This document shows positions 8,099 through 17,820 of a stretch of DNA of 64,000 nt, piece by piece. The position numbers and the translations under genes were made by a program. The stretch comes from Balneolaceae bacterium (GTDB lineage Bacteria; Bacteroidota; Rhodothermia; Balneolales; Balneolaceae). Numbering within the stretch: the stretch's first letter is position 1; each line of letters opens with the position of its first letter. Location: NCBI GenBank assembly GCA_017795005.1, contig CP051242.1:496001-560000 (forward strand). The letters are read 5' to 3'. Under the pieces are notes generated by a model. It was not told where the DNA came from, did not search any database, and saw only the letters and a list, made by a program, of their open reading frames with translations.

Positions 8099-10204
8099 CT
8101 TCATCACAAACTCAAGCCACTCCTGTTGCTCTTCTAACCGCTCTATATATCTTGGACGAAGATTTAATTCTGAAACGGCTTCAATCCAGTTTTGGGCAAT
8201 TTCATAAGACTCCAGAAAAATTAATTGATCGATGAGCTGTATATAGATATCAAACCAATCGGAATTTAAGTCACTCGTTGAAATGGCGGAAGCAAACGCA
8301 GGGATTCGTTCAGATTGTATGATATCAATCGCTTTAGAAATGCTTAAGTATTTATTAGATGAATTGAGCTGTGTTGTTAATTCCTGAGGAATAATATCCT
8401 TATACCGGTTATTGATAAAAGCTTCCCAATTCAAACTATCACTTCGAAGTTCATAAGAGTATTTAAAGTTTCTCGGTAGTGGGTTTGGCAGAATACTTAT
8501 GGTTTGGTTCATTTCTGAGTACGCTGATTCCCAATCTCCCAGTAAAGCATGGGCATCGGACTTTATCAACCTAAACTGTGGAATGGAATCGTTTGGTTGA
8601 ACTGCTTCAATTACTTTTTCATAGTTACCAAAACGAAGCTGGTATTGGAGCCATTTCAACTTAATGACAGAATTATAAGAATAGGAGGTATATAAACCTT
8701 CTACAATCGGTAAGGCTCTCCCAAGTTGTCGATTCGTTTCGTGCAACCGTATTTGATCCCATTGTTCCATAAGAGGACTTACAGCATGTGGACATGCCTT
8801 CTGAAAAATAGAGCGTTGACTAAAAATAAATGCCGAGTTTTGTTGATCCAGAGAATCCAGAACAACTTCGGGAAGTGAGTTTTGCCATTCAGAAACCAGT
8901 TGGTCAAAAGGAATGGAATAAGCAGCTTCAAAATCATTAGTAGCATAAGCCTCCTTAAAATCAGACACCGGGTATTCATCCAGTAAATAGCTTACAAAAG
9001 AGCCAGCAGTGGTATAACTGATTGCTCCGGCGCTGGAATAAAATCCTTTAAAGGAAAGAGCGGCTTCCATTTGTTCCGCCGTTGGATATGGAGGATCAGC
9101 TGCCATAATTTGATCCAGAGTAGACTCCGGGGAGGCATCTTTGGCAATTCCTTCTGCAAGTCCTTCAATTAATCCAATACTCCAGCTCCCATTGAAAAGC
9201 TTATTGCCAAATTGTTTGGAAATCACATGAACCATTTCATGCATAAGTACATCATCCAAATGTTCTTTGGCAATATGAAGCTGATCCTGATTTAACCAAA
9301 TAGGAACATAACTGGTAAATTTTGCGCCAACTAAAGCTTTCTTTTGCCAGGCATTTGAATAAATATAGCTTTCTATTTTTCTGTCTTCTGGCCAGTCTAT
9401 TTCCAACTGATTATTAATCTCTTCAAAGTAAAACTCATGTTTTAATGCCCAATATTCTATTTCTGTATCGGAGAAATACGTATCGGCATAGTAAATATCG
9501 AAATGTTCCGATTGATATTTTTTTAGTTGTTGTTTCAGTTCACTTCTGGGGGTAATAACTCCTGATTCAGGAAGGAAAAGATAGGATGGAAATAAAATGA
9601 GAACAGCCAAAGCTAAAGTCAGCTTAACACGACCCGATTTTTTCCAGTCAGGCAGGAACCAAAGAAAAACAATCCATGCAATCGTGATAACCCGGAATAA
9701 GATGAGGTTCCAGCCAATTGTAACGGTTTCATCATAAATAGGACCGGGCCAGGCTCCCCATACATGATTAAAAAAATATACCTGAGGTAATGTTAAAACC
9801 TCAACCAGTAATACTCCAACCGATATAAAAAGAAGAGTCAAAAAAGTAAGTGTTGTCGGAAGAGGTACTATCAACTTTCTGAATAAACGTCCGATGGTAA
9901 CTCCCAATAATACACTTGGAGCAGGAACTAATACCCAGAAGCCTAATCCATGTAAAGTGAAACATCCTCTGAACAGAGAGAATAAAAAGATGGGGAAACC
10001 AAATAGATAAACTGCTGTAAGAATTTTGAAGATTAATCGGCGCTCTTTTTTCAGAATAATTTTTGATGAAGCAATTCCTCCCCAAAAACAACCCACAATC
10101 GCAGCAAGCATCGCTGATTCAAAATGGAAATCACCTAATAAAGGGAGAGGCAGGAACAGGCACCCCAGAAAAATAGGAACTAAATGTTTTATCACTTTTT
10201 TCAA
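8087..10204 (-). CDS. Membrane-anchored gluzincin-like (HEXXH) metallopeptidase
   Basis: A 705-residue protein. The first ~215 residues hold about six hydrophobic segments. Then comes a soluble domain with HEMVH at about 322-326 and a downstream GLIEGLAEG with candidate third-ligand glutamates at about 347 and 351, the layout of peptidase-MA/gluzincin proteins. The C-terminal ~250 residues are helical and TPR-like. The soluble part is probably extracytoplasmic, so it may process proteins at the membrane. No ATG is available: TTG at 10204 (MKKVIKHLV) is used, and GTG at 10195 is an alternative. No close named family was recognised. Confidence 0.75.
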   Translation of the reverse strand: MKKVIKHLVPIFLGCLFLPLPLLGDFHFESAMLAAIVGCFWGGIASSKIILKKERRLIFKILTAVYLFGFPIFLFSLFRGCFTLHGLGFWVLVPAPSVLLGVTIGRLFRKLIVPLPTTLTFLTLLFISVGVLLVEVLTLPQVYFFNHVWGAWPGPIYDETVTIGWNLILFRVITIAWIVFLWFLPDWKKSGRVKLTLALAVLILFPSYLFLPESGVITPRSELKQQLKKYQSEHFDIYYADTYFSDTEIEYWALKHEFYFEEINNQLEIDWPEDRKIESYIYSNAWQKKALVGAKFTSYVPIWLNQDQLHIAKEHLDDVLMHEMVHVISKQFGNKLFNGSWSIGLIEGLAEGIAKDASPESTLDQIMAADPPYPTAEQMEAALSFKGFYSSAGAISYTTAGSFVSYLLDEYPVSDFKEAYATNDFEAAYSIPFDQLVSEWQNSLPEVVLDSLDQQNSAFIFSQRSIFQKACPHAVSPLMEQWDQIRLHETNRQLGRALPIVEGLYTSYSYNSVIKLKWLQYQLRFGNYEKVIEAVQPNDSIPQFRLIKSDAHALLGDWESAYSEMNQTISILPNPLPRNFKYSYELRSDSLNWEAFINNRYKDIIPQELTTQLNSSNKYLSISKAIDIIQSERIPAFASAISTSDLNSDWFDIYIQLIDQLIFLESYEIAQNWIEAVSELNLRPRYIERLEEQQEWLEFVMKVES

Positions 10205-10253
10205 GAACCCGGATATTATTTATTGAGTAGATAAGGAATTACAAGCATTGTAT

Positions 10254-10643
10254 CTACCACGATCCAAACTCGACAGCGGCATACACCCAATAGATTAACC
10301 AAAACTGAACCGGTAGCCGGATGAGTGTTGCTAATGTGTAAAGAGTGAAACCTCTTTTTTTATAGGCTTTTCTGAACATATCAATGTTAGCCGGAAATAC
10401 GGCTATTAACAGAAGAATCAATCCAATAGCTGAAATCATTTTAGTGAAAGGAATCATAATTCCGATCCCGCCTAAGACTTCAAAAACCCCGCTCCAAAAA
10501 ACCATTGCTTTATGATGGGGAACGTAATCTGGCATTATTTTTAAGAACTGTTTGGGAATCAAAAAGTGTAAAACGCCTGTAAAGATGAACATGCCTCCAA
10601 TCAAATAGACATGATTCGATATATCAGAAAAGAAATCGACCAT
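10254..10643 (-). CDS. DoxX-like small membrane protein
   Basis: A 129-residue integral membrane protein with four hydrophobic segments. The family pattern is visible: GMFIFTGVLHFLIPKQFLKI, then YVPHHKAMVFWSGVFEVLGG, then IGLILLLIAVFPANIDM. This subgroup of the DoxX family is common in Bacteroidetes-like genomes and has no firm function. It overlaps the proline dehydrogenase stop by one base (TAATG), so it is co-translated with it. Confidence 0.85.
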   Translation of the reverse strand: MVDFFSDISNHVYLIGGMFIFTGVLHFLIPKQFLKIMPDYVPHHKAMVFWSGVFEVLGGIGIMIPFTKMISAIGLILLLIAVFPANIDMFRKAYKKRGFTLYTLATLIRLPVQFWLIYWVYAAVEFGSW

Positions 10644-11497
10644 TATTTTTTAAAAATGGCGGTGAGTACAAAAAATACATTTTCTTTTCTCTCCATTAAT
10701 CTCCGGCTAAAGTATGGAAACCAATCGGTACCAAATGGAACATACACCCTGGTTCGGTAACCTAATTCAGTTAACTCAACCATAGTTTTTTCCCGTAAAC
10801 CATACAACATTTGAATTTCAAAACTGTCTAATGGTATGTTTTGCTCAGCAGCATATTCTCTGATCCAGTTAATTAATTCGTCATCATGACTCCCAAATCT
10901 GGGGAAATCCGTTTTTTCAAGAAGTATCTTAGCGCATTCTTTATAAGCCTCCCGAATATCAGGCATATTCTGGTGGGCTACTTTTGCCGGTTCTTTGTAA
11001 GCACCTTTTACCAATCGTATATCTACACCAAGATCAGCAAGCTCCTTAATGTCATCGAGGCTTCGGTGAAGCATCGACTGGATTACTGCTCCAACATGCC
11101 TGGCACCATATTTTGCATGCGCTTCTTTTACAATATCTATGGTGATCTGGGTGTAATCACTTCCTTCCATATCAACCCGAACAAATTGGTTTTGTTCGCT
11201 GGCAACATCTAATAATTTAAACAGGTTTTCCTTGCAATAATCATGATCAATATCTAATCCCATCATCGTTAGTTTGATGGAAATACTACTTAATAATTCA
11301 TGCTCTTTTATCCCATTAAGTAGATTAATATATGCTTCAACCGTTTCGTCAGCAGTTTTTCTGTCGGTTACATTTTCACCAAGTAGATCAAGAGTAAGTC
11401 GAAGATTCTTATTGTTCAGATATTGAGCTTTTGGAATGGAATCCTGAAAAGATTCTCCGGCTACAAAACGCTTGGCAAGCACAAAAGGTAGTTTCAT
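10643..11497 (-). CDS. Proline dehydrogenase (FAD-dependent)
   Basis: A 284-residue single-domain enzyme that oxidises L-proline to pyrroline-5-carboxylate, passing electrons to FAD and the quinone pool. It shows the PRODH barrel signatures: FVRVDMEGSDY, VGAVIQSMLHRSLDD, DIRLVKGAYKEP, FEIQMLYGLREK and, at the end, RTRVYVPFGTDWFPYFSRRL with the substrate-binding YxxRR-like segment. It is the short monofunctional form, not the PutA fusion; the P5C dehydrogenase is not in this window. It is first in a pair with the DoxX-like protein. Confidence 0.94.
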   Translation of the reverse strand: MKLPFVLAKRFVAGESFQDSIPKAQYLNNKNLRLTLDLLGENVTDRKTADETVEAYINLLNGIKEHELLSSISIKLTMMGLDIDHDYCKENLFKLLDVASEQNQFVRVDMEGSDYTQITIDIVKEAHAKYGARHVGAVIQSMLHRSLDDIKELADLGVDIRLVKGAYKEPAKVAHQNMPDIREAYKECAKILLEKTDFPRFGSHDDELINWIREYAAEQNIPLDSFEIQMLYGLREKTMVELTELGYRTRVYVPFGTDWFPYFSRRLMERKENVFFVLTAIFKK

Positions 11498-11656
11498 TCA
11501 GATGATTTTGGTTAGGCTTCAAAAATAAGAAATAGTTGGATGTTCTACCTACACAGAAATTTCCGGTAACGTTTGAAAGTTTGGTGCGTCTAACATTCAC
11601 TGAAACTAACAGGGAAGTAAGGCGTAAGGAACTTCCGTTAACCAAAAAGGAAATCC

Positions 11657-12586
11657 ATGAAAACAACAAAAGGTCTAATAAAAAGTATTTATGCTGCGTG
11701 CTTTGTTGCAGCAATTGTACTGGCAACAACGGATTCAAGTATGGCCCGCCAGGCGTATACAACCCAGGAATTTAGTGTATCAGATAATTCAAATATCGAA
11801 GTACGAACATCCGGAGGAAGCATTGAAGTATTCGGAGAGAATACCGATGAAGTAAGAGTAGAAATGTATGTGAGAAAAAGAGGAAAGTTATTAGAACAAA
11901 GAGAGGCTGACCTTGATGACTGGGAAATCAGAATTGAGAAAGAAGGGAACACAGTATATGCGATTGCTAAAAGAGAAGGCAGAAGCTGGGGAAATAATAA
12001 TCTGAGTATTTCTTTTAAAGTTTATGCTCCTGTAAAATCCAGAACGGATTTGAGAACCTCTGGTGGAAGTTTAAGACTGGAAAACCTTCAGGGCGATCAA
12101 ATGGCAAGAACAAGTGGTGGAAGTATAGAAGCTGATAATATTGCCGGAGACATTGAGCTGAAAACATCTGGCGGAAGCATAACCATTAATGATATTGAAG
12201 GAACTGTTGAAGCAAATACCAGTGGAGGAAGAATCAGAGCGGAAAACGTTACTGGTGGGATTGATGCCAGAACAAGTGGCGGAAGTATTACACTTGAAAG
12301 AGTTTCCGGAAACGTGGAAGCAAGTACCAGCGGTGGAAGTATCGAAGCGGAAGTATTAGACCCAAACGATTTTATTGAATTAAGAACTTCAGGCGGCAGC
12401 ATTACCGTATATGTTCCTAAAGATTTAGGCTATGATATTGATCTGGATGGCAACAGAGTCCGTGCCGATCTCCATAACTTTAAAGGTCAGTTCGATAAAA
12501 ACGATATGAAGGGCACCATGAATGGTGGCGGAACAAGATTGAAAGCCCGTACTTCCGGTGGTTCAGTAAACCTCAGATACCTGTAA
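11657..12586 (+). CDS. Exported DUF4097-type beta-strand repeat protein
   Basis: A 309-residue protein with an N-terminal signal sequence (hydrophobic stretch about 10-28, ending SSMARQ). The rest is a right-handed beta-repeat: TSGGS occurs about nine times, roughly every 18-24 residues, as in EVRTSGGSIEV, ELKTSGGSITI, DARTSGGSITL and ARTSGGSVNL. This is the DUF4097/YvlB adhesin-like layout. Such proteins lie in the periplasm or on the surface and have no proven biochemical role. The gene is monocistronic and is followed by a strong terminator. Confidence 0.86.
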   Translation: MKTTKGLIKSIYAACFVAAIVLATTDSSMARQAYTTQEFSVSDNSNIEVRTSGGSIEVFGENTDEVRVEMYVRKRGKLLEQREADLDDWEIRIEKEGNTVYAIAKREGRSWGNNNLSISFKVYAPVKSRTDLRTSGGSLRLENLQGDQMARTSGGSIEADNIAGDIELKTSGGSITINDIEGTVEANTSGGRIRAENVTGGIDARTSGGSITLERVSGNVEASTSGGSIEAEVLDPNDFIELRTSGGSITVYVPKDLGYDIDLDGNRVRADLHNFKGQFDKNDMKGTMNGGGTRLKARTSGGSVNLRYL

Positions 12587-12618
12587 ACAAATTTTTAAGA
12601 TTAGTTAGTTACAAAGCC

Positions 12619-12651
12619 AAAAGGCGGAGGATGATATCCTTCGCCTTTTTT
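12619..12651 (+). terminator. Intrinsic terminator
   Basis: A long stem (12619-12632 with 12636-12649, one G-T pair, loop GAT) built on AAAAGGCGGAGGAT is followed by a T run. A near copy lies at 17780-17813. Confidence 0.9.
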
Positions 12652-12656
12652 ATTTC

Positions 12657-12736
12657 CATTTGCGAGGAATGAGCGAAGCGAATGACGAAGCAATCTCAAG
12701 GAATAGGAAATCTCCATACATCTAAATCAGATTGCT
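12657..12736. repeat. Dispersed repeat of the TTGCGAGG...GAAGCAATCTC type
   Basis: CATTTGCGAGGAATGAGCGA and GACGAAGCAATCTC are followed by AGATTGCT near the end, giving an imperfect palindrome. Related copies lie at 17821 and 32694. This word pair is a common intergenic repeat in many bacteria. The remaining bases up to the next gene show nothing else. Confidence 0.75.
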
Positions 12737-12854
12737 AATTATTTTTGATGGAAATACTTTATAAACTCTTCATGTAGCTTTACCTAATTGTAAACAATTG
12801 AAAATTAATGTAAGGTGTTGCTTACGATTAGCTCTTACCTTTAAATCGTTTCTT

Positions 12855-14129
12855 ATGCGTATGCCCTTTTATTATTTACTATTGATAAGCTTTTCTTTGT
12901 GCAGCTGCAGTCTTTTCAACAACAATGAGATTGAATTTTTTAAAGTAACTCCGATCTCAGCGGTGGAAGTGGCATTGGAAATTCGTGCGGATTCAGGGGA
13001 TGAAATTTCCATAGAAAGGGATGGCAATGAGATTTTTTCCTTCCGCATGAGCCGTAAAGATACCGTGGTCTATGATTCGGGCCTCAGTCCTAACACCTCC
13101 TATATCTGGAAAGTAATTAACAAAAGCAGCCGGAGAAACAAGAGCAAAGAACGCCAGGCAACTACGTTAACAACCACCTCCAGCGAGTTCACCTGGCAAA
13201 CCTATTCCTTTGGTGATCATTCTTCAAGCGTGCTGTATGGGGTATCTATTGTTGATGAGAATAACATCTGGGCTGTGGGGGAAATATATATGAATGATTC
13301 CACCGGGCAGGCGGATGATGATCGCTACAATGCGATTCACTGGAATGGAACCAATTGGACATTGAAAAGAATAACTGTTCAATTCAGGCAAAACATGATT
13401 ACGCCGAAAATGAATGATATAGTTACTTTTTCGGCTGAGAATATCTGGCTGTCATCTGGTGTACCGGTTTATGGAAATGGAACAGACTGGACTCAATATC
13501 ATCTTTTTGATATGGGAATTTTAGATGATTCAGACGGAGGCGTTGTAAGTATATGGGGAAATAATTCTGAGGATATATTTTTCGGAGGGGCTTTAGGTAC
13601 TCTGACCCATTACAATGGTCAGGATTGGCAAAAGATTGAAACCGGAACAGAGCTGGAGTTTTATGACATTCACGGGAATGAGCAGCAAGGGGTAGTGGCT
13701 ATTGCAGCAAATCAATCCCAAAGTTCCGACAAACTCATTCTCAGGATCAACGAAGACTTAACTACGGAACCTCTGTCCACGGAGCCGATTCCATTCAGTA
13801 TCAGCGGCATCAGGTTTGACGATTCCGGGGTAACCTATGTTGTGGGCAGCAGGGTTTCTGTAAAACCGGATATCGATTCTTCATCCCCCTGGAATCTGCT
13901 TTCCAATGTCGATCACCCGTACTTGTTTGCGATAGACGCGAATGGGTTAAATGACATAGTTGCGACAGGCGGGTTTGGGGAAATAGTTCATTTTAATGGA
14001 GCCGACTGGGTTTTGTATGAACAGGGGACTGCAGGGAACCTGTATGATATTGATATCCAAGGGAACCTGATGGTGGTTGTTGGCTATGACGGAGGAAAAG
14101 CATTTATAACGATGGGTCGGAGAGAATAG
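12855..14129 (+). CDS. Lipoprotein with Fn3-like domain and beta-propeller-like repeats
   Basis: A 424-residue lipoprotein from the ATG at 12855 (MRMPFYYLLLISFSLCSC, lipobox cysteine after LCS). The frame extends upstream to a TTG at 12798, but that would bury the signal peptide. After the lipid anchor there is a fibronectin type III-like stretch (about 30-115; GLSPNTSYIWKV is typical). About five propeller-like blades follow, with recurring IHWNGTNW, YGNGTDW, HYNGQDW and HFNGADW motifs. The role is unknown; surface binding is the best guess. Confidence 0.8.
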   Translation: MRMPFYYLLLISFSLCSCSLFNNNEIEFFKVTPISAVEVALEIRADSGDEISIERDGNEIFSFRMSRKDTVVYDSGLSPNTSYIWKVINKSSRRNKSKERQATTLTTTSSEFTWQTYSFGDHSSSVLYGVSIVDENNIWAVGEIYMNDSTGQADDDRYNAIHWNGTNWTLKRITVQFRQNMITPKMNDIVTFSAENIWLSSGVPVYGNGTDWTQYHLFDMGILDDSDGGVVSIWGNNSEDIFFGGALGTLTHYNGQDWQKIETGTELEFYDIHGNEQQGVVAIAANQSQSSDKLILRINEDLTTEPLSTEPIPFSISGIRFDDSGVTYVVGSRVSVKPDIDSSSPWNLLSNVDHPYLFAIDANGLNDIVATGGFGEIVHFNGADWVLYEQGTAGNLYDIDIQGNLMVVVGYDGGKAFITMGRRE

Positions 14130-14184
14130 CAAAAGAAAGGACAAGGTAATGAGTACAACCCTTAACCTTTAATTAATACACATT

Positions 14185-17100
14185 ATGAGATATAACATTA
14201 AACGAGAGATAAAAGCGTGCATTCATAATTCAAAAAGAATAAGTACTGTATTAGTCATATTAGTACTTATTTCCACAATTGGGTATGCGCAAGATCCGAG
14301 AGTTCCGGCAGCTAATAATTCACTTGCCGCGGAACTTGCACCGGCCGTCGGAAGAATTATCAATTCTAATGGTGAATTAGAATGTACTGCATGGATTGCT
14401 CAGGGAGGTATTCTTTTGACAGCGGGACATTGCCCTGTAGTTGGAAGGACTTTGGAGTTTGATGTACCAAATTCTGGTACATGCGGAGAATTAAATTTTT
14501 CAGACCCCGAAAATCAGTACGAAATTAAAAGTGTAGTCGAATCACACAATGGGGCGCATGGTAATGATTGGAAAATATTTGATGTTTATGACAATCCTAT
14601 AACAGGGTATCAGCCTATTCAGGCTCAATTGAAGTACATACATTTTGCCAAGCCAAACGTTAGTAGTACCTCTATACCCACAATAAGAATTATTGGGTCA
14701 GGAAGAGATGTTTCACCAATTGGGCAGGGGTGTTCTTCAGGAGCAGGAAACTTTAGATATGGAACCTTACAAACTAATGCCGGGTCTAACGCTACATCCA
14801 GTTCTACGTCTGCAACTTTGAATATAGAGTTTGACATATTTGCTAATGATGGAGATTCAGGTGCCCCATTAATCAATGAAAGCACCGGAGAAGCAATTGC
14901 AATCTATAATGGTAAAGGTGACTATGTAAAAGGAACAACGTTACATCGATCTGGTCTTGACAATGAATTTAACCCTGTTGAGTTTAATCTTAAGGTAACG
15001 CAAAAATATGAATCGGGTTCTCTGTTGACAGGTTCTAATATAAGTCGCTGGGATGTAACAGACGAAGAATTTGATGACTTTACACTTACTGGAGCTTCTG
15101 TCGATTTTGATATGAATTATGTGGGAAATGCAGAAACCTTTAGAGGAGATCAAGGGGTACTAAACAACCCAAAAGAAAAGTTTAATGAATGGACAGGTTT
15201 TGATGATGTGAGAAATCACAAAGTCTTTCAGTTACAGAACCAGCTGTATACGTCTCAATTTCAAAAAACATATTCCGGGATCATCTTAAAAAATTATTAC
15301 CCGGAATACCCGGCGTTTGCTGCAGGAGGGCAACTGGCATTCAAAGACCCATGGCTGATTGATTACGTTGATTCGACCTTTAATAACGAAACCCGAAACC
15401 AGGGAAAAGATGCGGTATTTATAGATCAAAACTCACCATTTAGTCCGGGCTATAGTGCCATAAACGGGAAGCTATATAACGGGTTATTTTTGAATGAGAA
15501 TGAAAACTTTTTACCAAATCTAAACAACTATTCCGTTCGACATGACGATTCACCAACCACTGAAAGTTTCGGCGGTTCCTTGGGTAACCGGCAAGTAGTG
15601 TTTTATGAATGGGATGGAACCAGCGCCAATTTTGAAGACCCCAATGAAGAAGAAACAGGAGTGGTATTTACCAGTTCAAGTGCCGAAGCTCGTGCTAATT
15701 TGAAAATTGTAGGTGCATCTAATGAAAACGATGCTTATACCAACAACAGCCAGCGGAGGTTTATCCAGACTAAATCAGGTAGTACAGTATGGCTACATAA
15801 GGTATATAGCTCATTAGGTCATATTTGGATTGAGCATTCGAGCAATGGTGGCAGCAGCTGGACGATCGGGAATGATGGTGAGCCTCTAGACCAAGGTGCT
15901 GGAGGTAAGAATCCATCGATCGATTATGGTATTGATAGTGGTAATAACCTGAATTATATAGGCGTCGTTTGGCAAGAACCAGATGGGGCTAACTATAATA
16001 TTGTAGGTAGAACATTTACTCAATCCAGCAGTTCTTCAAGCATGCCTACTGGAGAAACAAACGTCACTCTGTATGAAGAGCAATCCGATTCTTATAGTAT
16101 CGATGCAAACCCAAACATAGTATTGACATCGGGGACACAAAAAAACTATATACTAACTTTTGAACGTAAAAGCTCTAGTCCTGGTGTGTATTGGAGGGCG
16201 GGAAAATTAGAGCTGGGAATAGGTATTTTGAGATGGTTATTTCATGAACATAATACAGGTGGTTTAATTCCCGGAACGAGCAATTCTACAATTAATACTC
16301 AAATGTCTTTATTTCCGGGAGGAGTAGGTGATATAAATCTTAACTTTTTGCATCAGGAAGGAACAGGCAGTACCGCTAAAATCAGAAGTCAGTATTTGGT
16401 TTTCGACTACAATTCCGGTTCTGACTCATGGAGTTTTAATTCAACACAATCTGATGATGACGGGCAAGTTTCTTATTCAGGGTATAGTTGGTCACCTTCT
16501 CTGGTTACCCTTCAAAATGGAGCGTATTCAGCTTGTTGGCAGGAGTTATATGATATGGTGTTTTATTATTTTGGAACCTCTACCCGCTATTATTATGGGT
16601 ATAATATAGCCTCTTGCTCAGTAAACCGTGGAAAGGGGAGTACATTTGGTAATTTTGGATACGCAGTTTGGAGCCAGGTTTCTGGTTCTTCCTGGACTAA
16701 TAAATCCATTTTGTTTGTAAATGGAGTACCGGAATCAATACCTCCACAAACGCTCAGTTCGAATGGTAAATATATTCAGTTAGGTAATGGTGTAATCAAT
16801 AATAGTATGGGAAGTATGTATGCTTCCACATTTAAACCAACTGGAACCCCCTATACCTTTAAAACTTCCGGATCCATGGGTCCGGTACTAGTTAAAGCAA
16901 CTACTGCTCCTACCTATGTGGAAGGGAGAGGATTTATCATAGAAAACGGAGAAGCCTCTTTTAACTACCGGTTTGGCAATCTGAATGTGGATGGGCAGGA
17001 TATTCGGTTTGTGGAAGCGCCGGATTCTCTCGACTACGGAAATCTCGAAACCCTGAACAGTGTACTGATTACGGAGCCATTTCAAATTACTCCCGAATCG

Positions 17101-17760
17101 GAGATTATTTTTTCAGAACGTCCCGGGTTTGCAGATTCAGCGGCTGCTAAAAACACGCTAAAGAGTGGTGATTACATTCGATACAAAATAGTACTCGTGG
17201 ATGAAACAACTGGTGAGACTGTTGGAGTAATCAAAAACGTCAATGTTAATGCTTCCAATACAAAGAACCTGAAATCCAAAGCTTTTTCAGTCAACGCCAA
17301 AAAATTCGAAGGAGGAACGGTTCGTGCCAGGATTGAACTAAAAACCAACCTGATCAAGCAAATTTCAAATCAAGAGAATCAGGGAAGAATTAAAAGAAGC
17401 TCTAATTTGCTATTAACGAAGCGATATGCTGAATCAAACGAAGCATTAAATAAAACTTCCTATGAGCGAATAGATATTGAAGCTCCTGATCAACCGGCTA
17501 CATTTTCTTTAAGTCAAAATTATCCAAATCCGTTCAACCCAACTACACAGATTGAATACCAGATTCCAAATGCAGGATTGGTTCAGCTGGAGGTGTTTGA
17601 TATTCTTGGACGAAAAGTGCAAACACTGGTAAACAAAACTCAGGAAGTGGGTACCTACACAGTTACTTTCGATGCCTCTGCGTTAGCCAGCGGAGTGTAC
17701 TTGTACCGGCTTACTTCAGGCAGCTTTACAGCCAGTAAAAAACTGTATCTGATTAAGTAA
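14185..17760 (+). CDS. Large secreted protein: trypsin-like protease domain plus sorting domain
   Basis: A 1191-residue exported protein. The signal peptide ends near ISTIGYAQ. Residues ~50-260 form a chymotrypsin-fold serine protease with an apparently complete triad: TAGHC (His ~82), GNDWKIF (Asp ~128) and GDSGAP (Ser ~225). A long middle part (about 300-1080) has beta-rich, Ser/Asn-rich stretches, including VWLHKVYSSLGHIWIEHSSN, that resemble sialidase-like propellers. The C-terminus is the NYPNPFNPTT sorting domain ending SKKLYLIK, clearly divergent from the pair at 0.7-5.1 kb. It probably acts outside the cell as a surface or secreted protease. A terminator follows. Confidence 0.85.
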   Translation: MRYNIKREIKACIHNSKRISTVLVILVLISTIGYAQDPRVPAANNSLAAELAPAVGRIINSNGELECTAWIAQGGILLTAGHCPVVGRTLEFDVPNSGTCGELNFSDPENQYEIKSVVESHNGAHGNDWKIFDVYDNPITGYQPIQAQLKYIHFAKPNVSSTSIPTIRIIGSGRDVSPIGQGCSSGAGNFRYGTLQTNAGSNATSSSTSATLNIEFDIFANDGDSGAPLINESTGEAIAIYNGKGDYVKGTTLHRSGLDNEFNPVEFNLKVTQKYESGSLLTGSNISRWDVTDEEFDDFTLTGASVDFDMNYVGNAETFRGDQGVLNNPKEKFNEWTGFDDVRNHKVFQLQNQLYTSQFQKTYSGIILKNYYPEYPAFAAGGQLAFKDPWLIDYVDSTFNNETRNQGKDAVFIDQNSPFSPGYSAINGKLYNGLFLNENENFLPNLNNYSVRHDDSPTTESFGGSLGNRQVVFYEWDGTSANFEDPNEEETGVVFTSSSAEARANLKIVGASNENDAYTNNSQRRFIQTKSGSTVWLHKVYSSLGHIWIEHSSNGGSSWTIGNDGEPLDQGAGGKNPSIDYGIDSGNNLNYIGVVWQEPDGANYNIVGRTFTQSSSSSSMPTGETNVTLYEEQSDSYSIDANPNIVLTSGTQKNYILTFERKSSSPGVYWRAGKLELGIGILRWLFHEHNTGGLIPGTSNSTINTQMSLFPGGVGDINLNFLHQEGTGSTAKIRSQYLVFDYNSGSDSWSFNSTQSDDDGQVSYSGYSWSPSLVTLQNGAYSACWQELYDMVFYYFGTSTRYYYGYNIASCSVNRGKGSTFGNFGYAVWSQVSGSSWTNKSILFVNGVPESIPPQTLSSNGKYIQLGNGVINNSMGSMYASTFKPTGTPYTFKTSGSMGPVLVKATTAPTYVEGRGFIIENGEASFNYRFGNLNVDGQDIRFVEAPDSLDYGNLETLNSVLITEPFQITPESEIIFSERPGFADSAAAKNTLKSGDYIRYKIVLVDETTGETVGVIKNVNVNASNTKNLKSKAFSVNAKKFEGGTVRARIELKTNLIKQISNQENQGRIKRSSNLLLTKRYAESNEALNKTSYERIDIEAPDQPATFSLSQNYPNPFNPTTQIEYQIPNAGLVQLEVFDILGRKVQTLVNKTQEVGTYTVTFDASALASGVYLYRLTSGSFTASKKLYLIK

Positions 17761-17779
17761 TCACCAAATAATTTAAAGC

Positions 17780-17813
17780 AAAGGCGGAGGATGATATCTT
17801 CCGCCTTTTTTTT
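17780..17813 (+). terminator. Intrinsic terminator, near copy of the one at 12619
   Basis: AAAGGCGGA (17780-17788) pairs with TCCGCCTTT (17800-17808), with extra inner pairs and an eight-T run. The word GGCGGAGGATGATATC is shared with 12619-12651. Confidence 0.92.
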
Positions 17814-17820
17814 GGTTTCG

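Noticed and set aside
11657-12586. Periodic DNA repeats as a CRISPR-like array
   Set aside because: The periodicity follows the TSGGS protein repeats in one open frame; spacers are not unique and units are not identical.
12798-12854. Upstream TTG start for the lipoprotein at 12855
   Set aside because: It would add 19 residues in front of a clear lipoprotein signal; the ATG at 12855 fits better.
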